In this document: positions 1-8,418 of the stretch, piece after piece
Position numbering within the stretch: position 1 is the first letter of the stretch
How the letters are laid out: every line of letters begins with the position of its first letter
Source of the DNA: JAFGCY01 sp964609245
GTDB lineage: Bacteria; 4484-113; JAFGCY01
Assembly (NCBI GenBank): GCA_964609245.1
Contig: CAZSSB010000002.1
Location: forward strand, 73,028 to 137,027
Reading direction: 5' to 3'
Length of the DNA stretch: 64,000 nucleotides
Translations under genes and position numbers: made by a program
Notes under the pieces: generated by a model
What the model was told of the DNA's origin: nothing
Seen by the model: the letters and a program-made list of their open reading frames with translations, nothing else
Databases searched by the model: none

Positions 1-684
1 CGTCGAGAACAGGATACCCGCGATGATCAGCACCACCGGCGCGCCGGGCCGCGAGGCGAACGCGCTGGGCAGCAGCATCGCCAGGATGGCGAGCACGACC
101 AGCGCGATTATCGCGTAGACCCAGCTGTGGGACATGATCAGCGTGAAGAACGCCAGCGCCGCCACGCAGTACCAGGGCACCAGCGCTTTCCAGACGTTGT
201 GCAGGCCGTCCCAGCCGAAACGCTCGAAGACCGACGGCGCGAACTCCAGCGCCAGCACCGTCAGATAGAGCATCACGCACCAGGCTACTTCGAACATCGC
301 CGAGTGCGGCGGCCAGTAGATAATCGGGTGCCAGATGTGCCACGGAATGCCGAGGTCGACCAGCAGCGCCACCGCGACGAAGGTATAGCCCAGCAGCGCC
401 GTCAGAATCGCGGGCCGCACCAGCCCGTGGTACTTCTTACCACCGAAGATGTAAACCACGCCGGCGGTGATGAAACCGCCGGCGGCCAGCGCAACGCCGC
501 AGAGCACGTCGAAGGCGATCCAGATGCCCCACGGGTACTGGTCACTGAGGTTCGTCGCCGCGCCGAGTCCCTGGGCATAGCGCTGCACCGCAGCGATGAA
601 CCCGATCAGCATCAGCAGGAACAGGATCACCGAGCCGAGCGTCACGTAACTCCGTTTCACACGTTCGTATCCGAGACTGCTCAT
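1..684 (-). CDS. NrfD/HybB-type membrane subunit of formate dehydrogenase (partial)
   Basis: The start is the ATG at 682-684, overlapping the stop of the Fe-S subunit gene as ATGA. The 228 visible residues are hydrophobic, with several membrane helices, and include the stretch YPWGIWIAFDVLCGVALAAG near residue 50. That stretch is typical of the HybB/NrfD family of quinone-reactive membrane subunits. The C-terminus lies beyond the window. As third gene of the formate dehydrogenase operon it would pass electrons from the Fe-S subunit to the quinone pool. It takes the place of the cytochrome b556 subunit (FdnI) of E. coli, so the enzyme need not use heme b. The family call is secure; the partner role is inferred from gene order. 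Confidence 0.88.
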   Translation of the reverse strand, partial: MSSLGYERVKRSYVTLGSVILFLLMLIGFIAAVQRYAQGLGAATNLSDQYPWGIWIAFDVLCGVALAAGGFITAGVVYIFGGKKYHGLVRPAILTALLGYTFVAVALLVDLGIPWHIWHPIIYWPPHSAMFEVAWCVMLYLTVLALEFAPSVFERFGWDGLHNVWKALVPWYCVAALAFFTLIMSHSWVYAIIALVVLAILAMLLPSAFASRPGAPVVLIIAGILFST

Positions 685-1568
685 ACTTCACGCTCCGTGT
701 GCTCAAACTCATGCACGGCCTCGCCGTTTTCCTTCTTGCGCTGGTAGAGCCAGTAGAGCCCGCCCAGCACCGCTCCGCCGGCAATCACGACGTAGGGCAC
801 GGAGCCCAGCGCCGCCGCCGTGTATTCGGGATACGGCCGCGTGCCGATCTTCTCGGTCGAGGGGAAACCGACCTGCTCGAAGGGCACCGCCGAGATGTAC
901 AGCCAGGAGGTGCCGCCCACCTCGTGCTCGCCGTAGATGTGATCGACATACTTGCCGGGCGAGGCCGCCATCCGACTGCGGGCCTCGGCGATCAGCTCGC
1001 TGCGCTCGCCGAACTGGATTGCGCCCGTGGGACAGGTCTTGGCACAGGCCGGCATCTGCTGGCCCTCGGTGTGCCTGGCCCGCTCCTCGGCGGCCATCGG
1101 CTGGCCGTTGAGCTCACCCTCGGACTGCTCACCAGTCTGGCGATCCATGCAGTAAGTGCACTTGCGGATGTAGGGGATCGTCTTCCCCCACTCAAAAGTC
1201 GGAATACCGAAAGGACAGGCCATCATGCAGTAGCGGCACCCCATGCACTTCTCCCCGTGATAGACGATGCCGCCCTCCTCCGTGACCTCGAACGCCTCGA
1301 CCGGGCAGGCCGAATGACAGGCCGGATCCAGGCAGTGCATGCACTGACGCTTGCTGAATACCCACTTGAGATTGTCACCCTCGCCAACCTCCGTGTAACC
1401 CAGCAGTGTGAAAGTATCGGCAGAGAGGTTGGGCGGGTTCTGATAGCCACCGTAGCCGGAGAAGAACGTGGTCCGCTCCGCCGGCAGCTCGTTCCATTGC
1501 TTGCAGGCCACCTGGCACGCCCGGCAGCCGATGCACTTGGTCATATCAACCAGACAGCCGCGGCTCAT
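681..1568 (-). CDS. fdnH: Formate dehydrogenase iron-sulfur (beta) subunit
   Basis: A 295-residue ferredoxin-type protein of the FdnH/NrfC/PsrB class. Four cysteine groups are visible: CIGCRACQVAC near residue 13, CMHCLDPACHSACP near 96, CMGCRYCMMACPFG near 128, and CTYCMDRQ with CAKTCPTGAI near 157 to 185. This is the usual arrangement for four [4Fe-4S] clusters. One membrane helix sits near residues 250 to 270, as in FdnH, and anchors the protein on the periplasmic face. The start is backed by GGGAGGTGGCGT just before the ATG. It lies 58 bases after the selenocysteine catalytic subunit and overlaps the NrfD-type gene, so the three genes form an operon. It should relay electrons from the molybdenum/tungsten subunit to the membrane subunit. 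Confidence 0.93.
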   Translation of the reverse strand: MSRGCLVDMTKCIGCRACQVACKQWNELPAERTTFFSGYGGYQNPPNLSADTFTLLGYTEVGEGDNLKWVFSKRQCMHCLDPACHSACPVEAFEVTEEGGIVYHGEKCMGCRYCMMACPFGIPTFEWGKTIPYIRKCTYCMDRQTGEQSEGELNGQPMAAEERARHTEGQQMPACAKTCPTGAIQFGERSELIAEARSRMAASPGKYVDHIYGEHEVGGTSWLYISAVPFEQVGFPSTEKIGTRPYPEYTAAALGSVPYVVIAGGAVLGGLYWLYQRKKENGEAVHEFEHTEREV

Positions 1569-1626
1569 ACGCCACCTCCCTTGATCAGTGCCCCGCTCGA
1601 ATTGTCAGGTGCGAGTCCAGGTGCGA

Positions 1627-4600
1627 TTACCAGCATATCTGTCCTCCTTTCCTGACGTCGCACAGGAACGCCTTGAATTCCGGGATCATTGTGTTCGCGT
1701 CGCCGACGTGGGGAGTCAGTTCGTTCGCACTGGCGCCACACGTGTAGCCCGCGTAGCCGAAGTGCCAGATCAGCCCGATCTGATGGACAGTCCTGCCACC
1801 GAGATCGAAGGGCCTCAGCCGCTTTGTCACCATCGCCCGCAGCGTGATGCCGTTTGGAGCTCGGGCCGACGTCACGGTCACGACGTCGCCGTGCTCGATA
1901 CCTTTCTCCGCCGCCAGCTCGTGGCTGATCTCGACGAAGGGCTCCGGTACCAGCTCGGCCAGCCACGGCAGGTTGCGCGTCATCGCGCCTGCTTGCCAGT
2001 GCTCGGTGACCCGGTAGGTCGTGGCCACGATCGGATACTCGCTGACGTCGCCGATCTGCTCCTGGTGCCAGATTGTGATGACTGGGTTGATCTGCTGACC
2101 GGACATGAGATTGCCTACCGGGCTCTCCACCGGCTCGTAGTGCTCGGGGAACGGTCCATCCGCCAGCCCCGGCGCGAAGAGGCAGGCATGGCCCTCGGGG
2201 CGCATGATGAAGCTGTACTTCGCGGCGGGATCAGGAGTGCCATCCTCTTTGAGCAGCGGTGGCCAGCCACCGTCAGGGACATCGCCGACCCATTTGCCGG
2301 CGGCACGGTCGTAGGCGATCACCGGCTTCTGCGGCGCCCAGGGCTCACCCCTGGCGTTGCAGCTGGCGCGGTTATAGATGATCCGGCGGTTGACCGGCCA
2401 GCACCAGGCCCAGTTCGGGTTGAGCCCGATCGGGTCGTCCGTTGGGTTCGAGGCCTCGCGCCGCGCCATCATATTGCCGTCGCCGGTGAAGCTCGCGCAG
2501 TAGAGCCAGTTGCCGCTGCTCGTGGATCCATCGTCCATCAGGAAGGCGAACGACGGTACCAGATCGCCCTTCTTGAAGCTCTTGCCCTTGTCCGGCAGAT
2601 CCACATCGCGCAGGAAGTAGCCGTTGATGTCCCTGGCCACCGCGTACGGATCAGTGCCATGATCCCAGTTGAGCTGGGTGATCGGCTCGGGGAAGACACC
2701 GTCCTGGGCGTAGAGCTTCTTCAGTTCGGCCTGGATCTCGGTCAGGATATCGAGATCGGACTTGGCCTCACCAGGTGGTTCGACCGCCGCATAGCGCCAC
2801 TGCGCCCAGCGTCCCGAGTTCGAGATACTGCCATCCTTCTCCATGGACGCCGCTGCCGGCAGCATGAACACCTCGGTGCCGATGCTGGCGGGATCAGGAC
2901 TGTCCGGCTGGCCCTGGACCTTGCGGTTCCAGAACGTGCCGGTCTCCGTCTCCCAAAGCTCAACCAGCACCAGCCAGTCCAGCTTGTCCAGCGCCTCGCG
3001 CTCGAAGCGGGAGTTCGGTCCGCCGACTGCGGGATTCTGACCCAGGGCAATCATGCCCTTGATCACGCCATTGTGCATTGCCTCGAACAGCGCGATGTGC
3101 GAGTAGTTGGCCCCCCGCTTGGGAAGGTACTGGTAGGCGAAGTCGTTCTCCGGCGTCGCATGCTCGCCCCAGAACGCTTTCAGCAGGCTCACCGTGTACT
3201 TCGGGGTGTTGCCCCACCAGTTGGCGCTCCTGGGATCGGACGACTTCGGTGTCCAGGTGTCCAGATATGTCGCCAGATCGGTGTTGTCCGCTGTCGGGCA
3301 CTTCAGATAGCCCGGGATGATGTGGAACAGGATGCAGTGGTCCGTGGAGCCCTGGACATTGGACTCGCCGCGCAGAGCGTTGATACCACCACCGGCGACG
3401 CCGATGTTGCCCAGCAGCAGTTGCAGGATCACGTAGCTGCGGATGTTCTGCGTCCCGTGCGTATGCTGGGTCGTGCCCATGGCGTACATGATGGTCGCGG
3501 ACTTGTCCGGCGCGCAGGTGGCGCAGAACGTGTCGGCAACCTCCTTGATCTTGGCAACGGGGGCACCCGTGATCTTGGAGGCCTCCTCCAGCGTGTAGCG
3601 GGAGAAATGCTTGCGGAGCAGCTGGTAGACGCAGTTCGGATCCGTCAGCGTGGGATCTTTCATCACCACGCCGCCAGCGTCTTTCTGGTAGGCCCAGTGC
3701 GACTTGTCATACTTGTTGTCCGCCAGGCCGACGAACACGCCGTCGTGGAACCCGAATTCCGGATCGACCAGGAAGCTGGCATTCGTGTGCGCGACCACGT
3801 AATCACGCTGGATCATGTCATTCTCAAGCGCGTAGTTGATGATCGCCCCGATGTAGGCGATGTCGGTGCCCGACCGCAGCGGTGAGTAAATGTCCGCCAG
3901 CGAGGAGCTGCGAGTGAACCGCGGATCAACGGAGATCAGCTTGGCGCCATTCTCCATCGCCTTGGTAACCCACTTGAACGACACCGGGTGGTTCTCTGCC
4001 GCATTGGATCCGATGATCATGACGCAGTCGGAGTTTCCGATGTCGATCCAGTGCTGCGTCATTGCTCCACGCCCGAAGGAATTGGCCAAACTGGCCACCG
4101 TGGAGCTGTGTCAAATCCGCGCCTGGTGCTCGATGTAGACAACGCCCATCGCCCGCGCCAGCTTGGAATACGCGTAGCACTCCTCATTGTCGAGCGCCGC
4201 GCCTCCGATGCACGCAATGCCCTCCGTGCGGTTCACCACCCGCCCCTCGGCGTCGGTATGCACGAATGTCGCGTCACGGGTCCGCTTGATGTTCTCGGCG
4301 ATCCGCTTGATCGCCCACTCCCAGTCCTTCTCCTCCCAACTCGTCGCGTTCGGCGCCCGGTACTTCACCTTCTTGAGCCGCCGGTCGCTGTTCGCTACCT
4401 GATAGAGCGCGCTGCCTTTTGCGCACAACGTGCCCAGATTGACGGGATGGTCGGGGTCACCCTCCACGTTGACCACCTTGCCTCCCGCAGCGGTAACGAT
4501 TGCTCCGCAGCCGACGCCGCAGTACGGGCAAATCGTCGTTGTCAGTTTGCCGCGCTTCACTCTTGCGGTCGCCGCGTAGGCAGCGCTGCTGCCTAAGTCA

Positions 4601-4668
4601 AAACCCAGGAATCCCAGGAACGCACCAACACTCGAAGAAAGGAGGAAAGTACGTCGGTCAACTTTCAT
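1627..4668 (-). CDS. fdnG: Formate dehydrogenase catalytic subunit, selenocysteine-containing, Tat-exported
   Basis: One 1013-residue reading frame if the TGA at 4111-4113 is read as selenocysteine (residue 186). Without readthrough it appears as two pieces of 185 and about 823 residues in the same frame. The context ARI-U-HSSTVASL...FGRGAMT matches the active-site segment of FdnG-type enzymes (ARV-U-HGPTVASL), and E. coli FdnG has nearly the same length. The N-terminus has a Tat signal (DRRTFLLSS plus a hydrophobic stretch), then CPYCGVGCGAIV with a fourth Cys in LCAKG for the [4Fe-4S] cluster. The remainder is the molybdopterin oxidoreductase fold with its C-terminal dinucleotide-binding domain. 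The ATG follows GGAGGCAGGCG. It oxidises formate to CO2 on the periplasmic side. Selenocysteine insertion needs selABCD, none of which is in this window. Confidence 0.95.
4078..4113 (-). promoter_or_regulatory. Selenocysteine TGA and candidate bacterial SECIS hairpin in fdnG
   Basis: On the minus strand the TGA at 4113-4111 is followed, 17 bases on, by GGCC-AGTTT-GGCC (stem 4096-4093 with 4087-4084). The five-base loop sits 18 to 22 bases after the TGA. E. coli fdnG, from memory, has GCA-AGTCT-TGC at the same offset. Bacterial SelB needs such a hairpin directly downstream of the UGA. The stem here is short, four G/C pairs that could extend by one U-A pair. Confidence 0.7.
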
Positions 4669-5326
4669 CGCCTGCCTCCACTCTATTCAGTGCGCAGTAT
4701 AACAATTGCGAATCAACTCTCGATTCGTGTCTCATTAGAATCCTACCACATGTCTGGCAACCGAGTCCAGTTATTGGCGGCGCACGCTTTGCCCCTTCCG
4801 CATTCACGCCCGGCGATACGGTACACCAGACCTCAGTTTCGATCTCTGGAGCTTCACCAGAATCCGCCCTGAGACTGCACCCGCAAGCCAGGAATGATCG
4901 TCAGCCGTTGATACATCCGCCCTCTCCCGGCTCTGCAGGAGACCCGCCGCGCCCATCAGCCGGGCGGTCAGTACTCCGCCCGCCGTCGGCTGCCTCTCCG
5001 CGCTGGCACGCGCGATCGTCGGGCATTCGCCTCTCCGGCATCCTCCCGGGACTGTCTCCCTCTCCAAATGATAGTCTTGACTCAGTCTCAATTGCTTCCA
5101 CCAACCACGTTCTGCTGTATTCTCAAGCACGAATAACCTCATTAGGCGGCATCGTCTCACATGCACCTAACCAACTCGTTGATATGTTTCTGAATACGTG
5201 CACACGCCTCGTTATGCTTGATTATGCATAATGGGACTAGGCTGCGGACGCACGGTATTCCGTGCGGTAGAATGTGTGCCAACAGAATAATAGTCACCGG
5301 ATTCACGATTTAAAAGGAGACATAGG
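4669..5326. promoter_or_regulatory. Divergent intergenic region between fdnG and the tetraheme gene
   Basis: No credible gene is seen in these 658 bases; the open frames crossing them have no family signal. The region must hold the promoters of the leftward fdn operon and the rightward cytochrome gene. Two inverted repeats could be regulator sites. CGAATC/GATTCG with a 7-base spacer lies at 4709-4727, near the fdnG start. CACGG/CCGTG with a 4-base spacer lies at 5251-5264, directly before a -10-like TAGAAT at 5268-5273. No convincing -35 was found for either promoter. Confidence 0.45.
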
Positions 5327-6814
5327 ATGAGCTCCCTGCTAATGCGATCGGCGTCTGTTGCTGCCATCACATTGCTGCTCTGCCTCGTTTGCTGCACCCC
5401 TGCCACTGAGGTCCGGGAACCGTTCACAGTTGTGTGGAGCTACGACACCAGCGGACAGATCGAGCCCTGCGGCTGCAGTGCGCACCAGCTCGGCGGGCTG
5501 GCCCGGCGTGCGACGGTTGTCGATGAGCTGCGGGCCGAAGGACCGGTGCTGGCAATTGAGGGAGCACACATCCTCGAGGAGGAAACCGGCTTCCAGCTGT
5601 TCAAGGGCGAGACCATCGTTCGCATCCTCAGCATGATGGACTACGACGCCATGATGCTGGGGGCGCGCGAGGTGCAGCACGGTCGCAGCGGCATTGACTC
5701 GCTCAGCGCCAGCGCGCAGTTCCCGCTGTTCAGCGCCAATCTTCAGATTAATGAAGAAGCGTGGCCGACGCCCTCGGTGATCGTGGAGATCGCTGGCACT
5801 CGCGTCGGTATCACCGGCGTGACGCAGCCAGAGCTGGTCACGTTTGATCTGCCTGAAGGCTGTGCGTTCACTTCACCGGTCGATGCACTGAGCGCCGCCC
5901 TGAGTGATCTGGCCGCGAGTGTTGATTTCAGGATCGCCTGTCTGGAAGGCGACACAACGTGGGTGGAGGATATCGCCGCGCTGCTGGCAGAAGAGGCGGA
6001 CCTCTTCCTATCCGGTGACCGATCGCAGGACGCGCGCAAGCTGGCCGAAGAAGCCGCCAGACAGGCCGCGGGGCAGGGCAATGTGCCCTGGGAGCTGCCC
6101 CGTCTCGATTTTCAGCAGGATCCGCCGCGCATCAACACCTGGGGACTGGGGAGGTACGTCGGGATTGTCAGCGTTAACCCGACCCGCCGTGGCTTCGGGA
6201 TTACCGGAGAGAACCGGCCGATTGAAGACACGGTGATCGGTCGCGTCGATATTGACAGCATGCTGGATCAGGACTATCAGCCGCAGCTGGAGCGGTTCTT
6301 CGCCGACTTCGCGCCCGATCTGGCCCAGGACTACATCCCCCCACAGATGTGCGCGGGTTGTCACGGTGAGGCCTACGCGGTCTACCTGGCGACTGCTCAT
6401 TCGCATTCGCTGAAGTCCCTGGAGGAGGCGGGTCAGCTGTACAACCCAGACTGCATGAAATGCCACGTGGTCTACGACACGGAAGAGGACGTGCTCCAAC
6501 CCATCAACTGCATCTGGTGCCACAGCAACATCACCTGGGAGCATGAGTGGCAGGCGCTGGAAGGGATGGCAACGCGACCTGCGGAACCCGTCGCCACGCT
6601 TACCGAGGAATGGTGCGAGCGCTGCCACGATCCATTCAACAGCGTGCCCTTCGCCATGCACTGGCCGCAGTATGTGAAGATGATCTACCACCGCGGCGAC
6701 ATGTCCGCAGCCGCGGAGGCGGCGGCAGAGCTGGGGCTGGACATTGACGATCCGCCACCCGACCTGACTGATGCCACACAGGGCATGATGGGCTCAACAG
6801 ACCACGCCGAGTAA
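5327..6814 (+). CDS. Tetraheme cytochrome c with degenerate 5'-nucleotidase-like N-terminal domain
   Basis: A 495-residue exported protein. The N-terminus is hydrophobic and ends in LLLCLVCCTPA, a possible but non-standard lipobox. Residues 33 to 310 resemble the metallophosphatase half of UshA-type 5'-nucleotidases: YDTSGQIEPCGC...GGLARRATVV aligns with HTNDTHGHLEP...GGVAKRRVAI of the gene at 48047-49729. The metal and catalytic residues are lost, though: DxH is now DTS, and the GNHE position reads GARE. Four CxxCH heme sites follow: CAGCH 342-346, CMKCH 376-380, CIWCH 395-399 and CERCH 430-434, like cytochrome c554-type domains. AAAAGGAG lies 8 to 9 bases before the ATG. It is divergent from fdn and convergent with hdrB. 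A periplasmic electron-transfer role is inferred; partner and substrate are unknown. Confidence 0.82.
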   Translation: MSSLLMRSASVAAITLLLCLVCCTPATEVREPFTVVWSYDTSGQIEPCGCSAHQLGGLARRATVVDELRAEGPVLAIEGAHILEEETGFQLFKGETIVRILSMMDYDAMMLGAREVQHGRSGIDSLSASAQFPLFSANLQINEEAWPTPSVIVEIAGTRVGITGVTQPELVTFDLPEGCAFTSPVDALSAALSDLAASVDFRIACLEGDTTWVEDIAALLAEEADLFLSGDRSQDARKLAEEAARQAAGQGNVPWELPRLDFQQDPPRINTWGLGRYVGIVSVNPTRRGFGITGENRPIEDTVIGRVDIDSMLDQDYQPQLERFFADFAPDLAQDYIPPQMCAGCHGEAYAVYLATAHSHSLKSLEEAGQLYNPDCMKCHVVYDTEEDVLQPINCIWCHSNITWEHEWQALEGMATRPAEPVATLTEEWCERCHDPFNSVPFAMHWPQYVKMIYHRGDMSAAAEAAAELGLDIDDPPPDLTDATQGMMGSTDHAE

Positions 6815-6830
6815 CCTGGTGAACTCGCTG

Positions 6831-7733
6831 TCAGTCCGCGGGTGTGCCGCCGACCTGTTCCTTGATCTCGGCGAAGTCCTTGAGCCGCTCCGGTTTGAAG
6901 CGGTGGCGCTCGAACCCGAGCATGTCGTAGTCGACGCCCTGACAGAAGGCCAGCAATGAGAAGAAATAGACAGGTGGGGTGTGGAAGTCCTCGTCGTACT
7001 TCCTGGCGACGCGATGCTGGCCGACATCGAACTGACTGAAGCACGTCGGGCAGATCAGGCACAGGATGTCCGCCTGCTCATCGCGAACAGTAGTCAGCAG
7101 ATCACGCATCATCTCCGCCGGCAGATCCTCGTCCTGACAGGCCTTGCCACAGCAGAGATACCAGTTCTTGTGGCGCACCGGTGAGGCGCCGAGGGCCTCG
7201 ACCAGATTCTCCATCACCGAGGGGTTGTTAGGGTCGTCAACTTCCATGACCTTGCTGGGTTTCAGCAGATGGCAGCCGTAGTGGATCGCCATCTTGAGGC
7301 CTTCCAGCGGCCTGACGACGGACTGGCGGACCATGTCATAGCCCGCGACGTCGCGTACCAGCGTCACGATGTGACGTACGCGGCTGGTGCCCTCATAGCG
7401 CCGTCCGATCCGCGCCAGCCGCTTGTTGACCCGCTCGCGCAACTCCTCGTCCTGCAGTAGGTGATAGGTCTCCGACAAGGTGGCGGTACAGCCCGAGCAG
7501 TTGGTGACGACGTCGAGGCCCTGCTCCTCCGCCAGTGTCAGATTGCGTGCCGCAACCGCCAGCCAGGCGACCTTGTCCTTCGACTTGAAGTAGATCGGAT
7601 CGGGGCAGCACGAGGCACCCTCAAGGTCCACCAGTTCGATATCGAGCCGCGGCAGGGTCTGCCGGATCGCGTACTCCATCGCGGGATAGCGCGCGGGAAT
7701 CAGGCAGCCGGGGAAGAACGCGAAGCGCTGCAT
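6831..7733 (-). CDS. hdrB: Heterodisulfide reductase subunit B homologue
   Basis: A 300-residue HdrB-family protein with two CCG-type cysteine-rich domains. Visible motifs are FFPGCLIPARYP at the start, SCCPDP near residue 42, NCSGCTAT near 78, HYGCHLLKPS near 153, CCGKACQ near 196 and CPTCFSQFD near 229. In methanogen HdrB these cysteines bind two noncubane [4Fe-4S] clusters that reduce the heterodisulfide. Bacteria with HdrB usually lack CoM and CoB, so the true substrate here is unknown. It starts with ATG overlapping the hdrC stop (TGATG), after GAGGAGGTT. It is the last gene of the Kor-Hdr run, convergent with the tetraheme gene across 16 bases. Confidence 0.93.
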   Translation of the reverse strand: MQRFAFFPGCLIPARYPAMEYAIRQTLPRLDIELVDLEGASCCPDPIYFKSKDKVAWLAVAARNLTLAEEQGLDVVTNCSGCTATLSETYHLLQDEELRERVNKRLARIGRRYEGTSRVRHIVTLVRDVAGYDMVRQSVVRPLEGLKMAIHYGCHLLKPSKVMEVDDPNNPSVMENLVEALGASPVRHKNWYLCCGKACQDEDLPAEMMRDLLTTVRDEQADILCLICPTCFSQFDVGQHRVARKYDEDFHTPPVYFFSLLAFCQGVDYDMLGFERHRFKPERLKDFAEIKEQVGGTPAD

Positions 7734-8251
7734 CAGCCAACCTCCTCGTCAGCATCGTCGGCGGTCAATAGCGCCGCGATTTCATCCATCGGCACCGGCT
7801 CCATCGGCGGCAGGCCATACTTGGCGCGCTGCTTGTCGATCGCCGGCCCCAGCTTGACCGTCCGTCCCGTCTGCTCGAAGGTCTCGATGATGCCGGCCAC
7901 CGGCGGTGGGTAGATCCCGCGGTCGGCGAGCATGTTCTTCATCGAGATGATCACCTCAACGGGCTTGACCTGCTGCGGGCAGCGCTCGTGGCAGGCGTAG
8001 CAGTTGGTGCACAGCCACAGCACGGAATCCTCCGTCAGCAGCTCCTCCTCGAGGCCGTAGAGCACCTTGAGCATGATCTCCCGCGGATTGAACCGGTCGC
8101 TGTACAGAGTCGCCGCGCAGTCGCCGACGCAGGCCCCGCACTGATAGCAGTAGTTGGCCAGGTTGCCCTCCACCTTGCGGGCCAGTTCGCGGCGGAAGCG
8201 GAAGTCAACCTTGACGATCGGCTCCGGCCTGTCGTTGGTTGCGTCATTCAT
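7733..8251 (-). CDS. hdrC: Heterodisulfide reductase subunit C homologue
   Basis: A 172-residue ferredoxin-like HdrC with two [4Fe-4S] motifs, CYQCGACVGDCAA near residue 36 and CTNCYACHERCPQQVKP near 80. It bridges electrons between HdrA and HdrB. It starts four bases after the stop of the small zinc-ribbon gene and overlaps hdrB by one base. Length and motif order are normal for the family. Confidence 0.93.
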   Translation of the reverse strand: MNDATNDRPEPIVKVDFRFRRELARKVEGNLANYCYQCGACVGDCAATLYSDRFNPREIMLKVLYGLEEELLTEDSVLWLCTNCYACHERCPQQVKPVEVIISMKNMLADRGIYPPPVAGIIETFEQTGRTVKLGPAIDKQRAKYGLPPMEPVPMDEIAALLTADDADEEVG

Positions 8252-8255
8252 CGGG

Positions 8256-8402
8256 TCAGTCCTTCTTCGGCTGCTTCAGCACACGGATGCTGTTGGAACG
8301 ACACTTGGGGCAGGAGCGTTCCTCGTCCACGCCCTCCTCGATCTTCTCGCTGTACTCGTGCCCGCACATCATGCAGCGCAGATTGACGACTTTCTCAGCC
8401 AT
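8256..8402 (-). CDS. 48-residue zinc-ribbon protein inside the hdr operon
   Basis: A very short gene of 48 residues with two CxxC knuckles: CMMCGHEYS near residue 10 and CPKCRS at residue 31. It resembles a rubredoxin-like or zinc-ribbon fold. The ATG follows GGAGTGAGCC, and the gene sits between hdrA (16-base gap) and hdrC (4-base gap) on the same strand. Its tight placement supports a real gene. It could bind zinc, or carry one electron if the site holds iron; the sequence does not decide. No specific family was recognised. Confidence 0.8.
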   Translation of the reverse strand: MAEKVVNLRCMMCGHEYSEKIEEGVDEERSCPKCRSNSIRVLKQPKKD

Positions 8403-8418
8403 GGCTCACTCCGGCCGC

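Noticed and set aside
1588..3885. A 765-residue open frame on the plus strand opposite fdnG
   Set aside because: Its composition is rich in Arg, Val and Leu with no domain, no ribosome site, and it lies wholly across a confident selenoprotein gene. It is a high-GC antisense shadow.
4500..5231. Open frame reading rightward out of fdnG into the intergenic gap
   Set aside because: No family signal, no ribosome site, antisense overlap with fdnG, and Ser/Pro/Arg-rich shadow-like composition.
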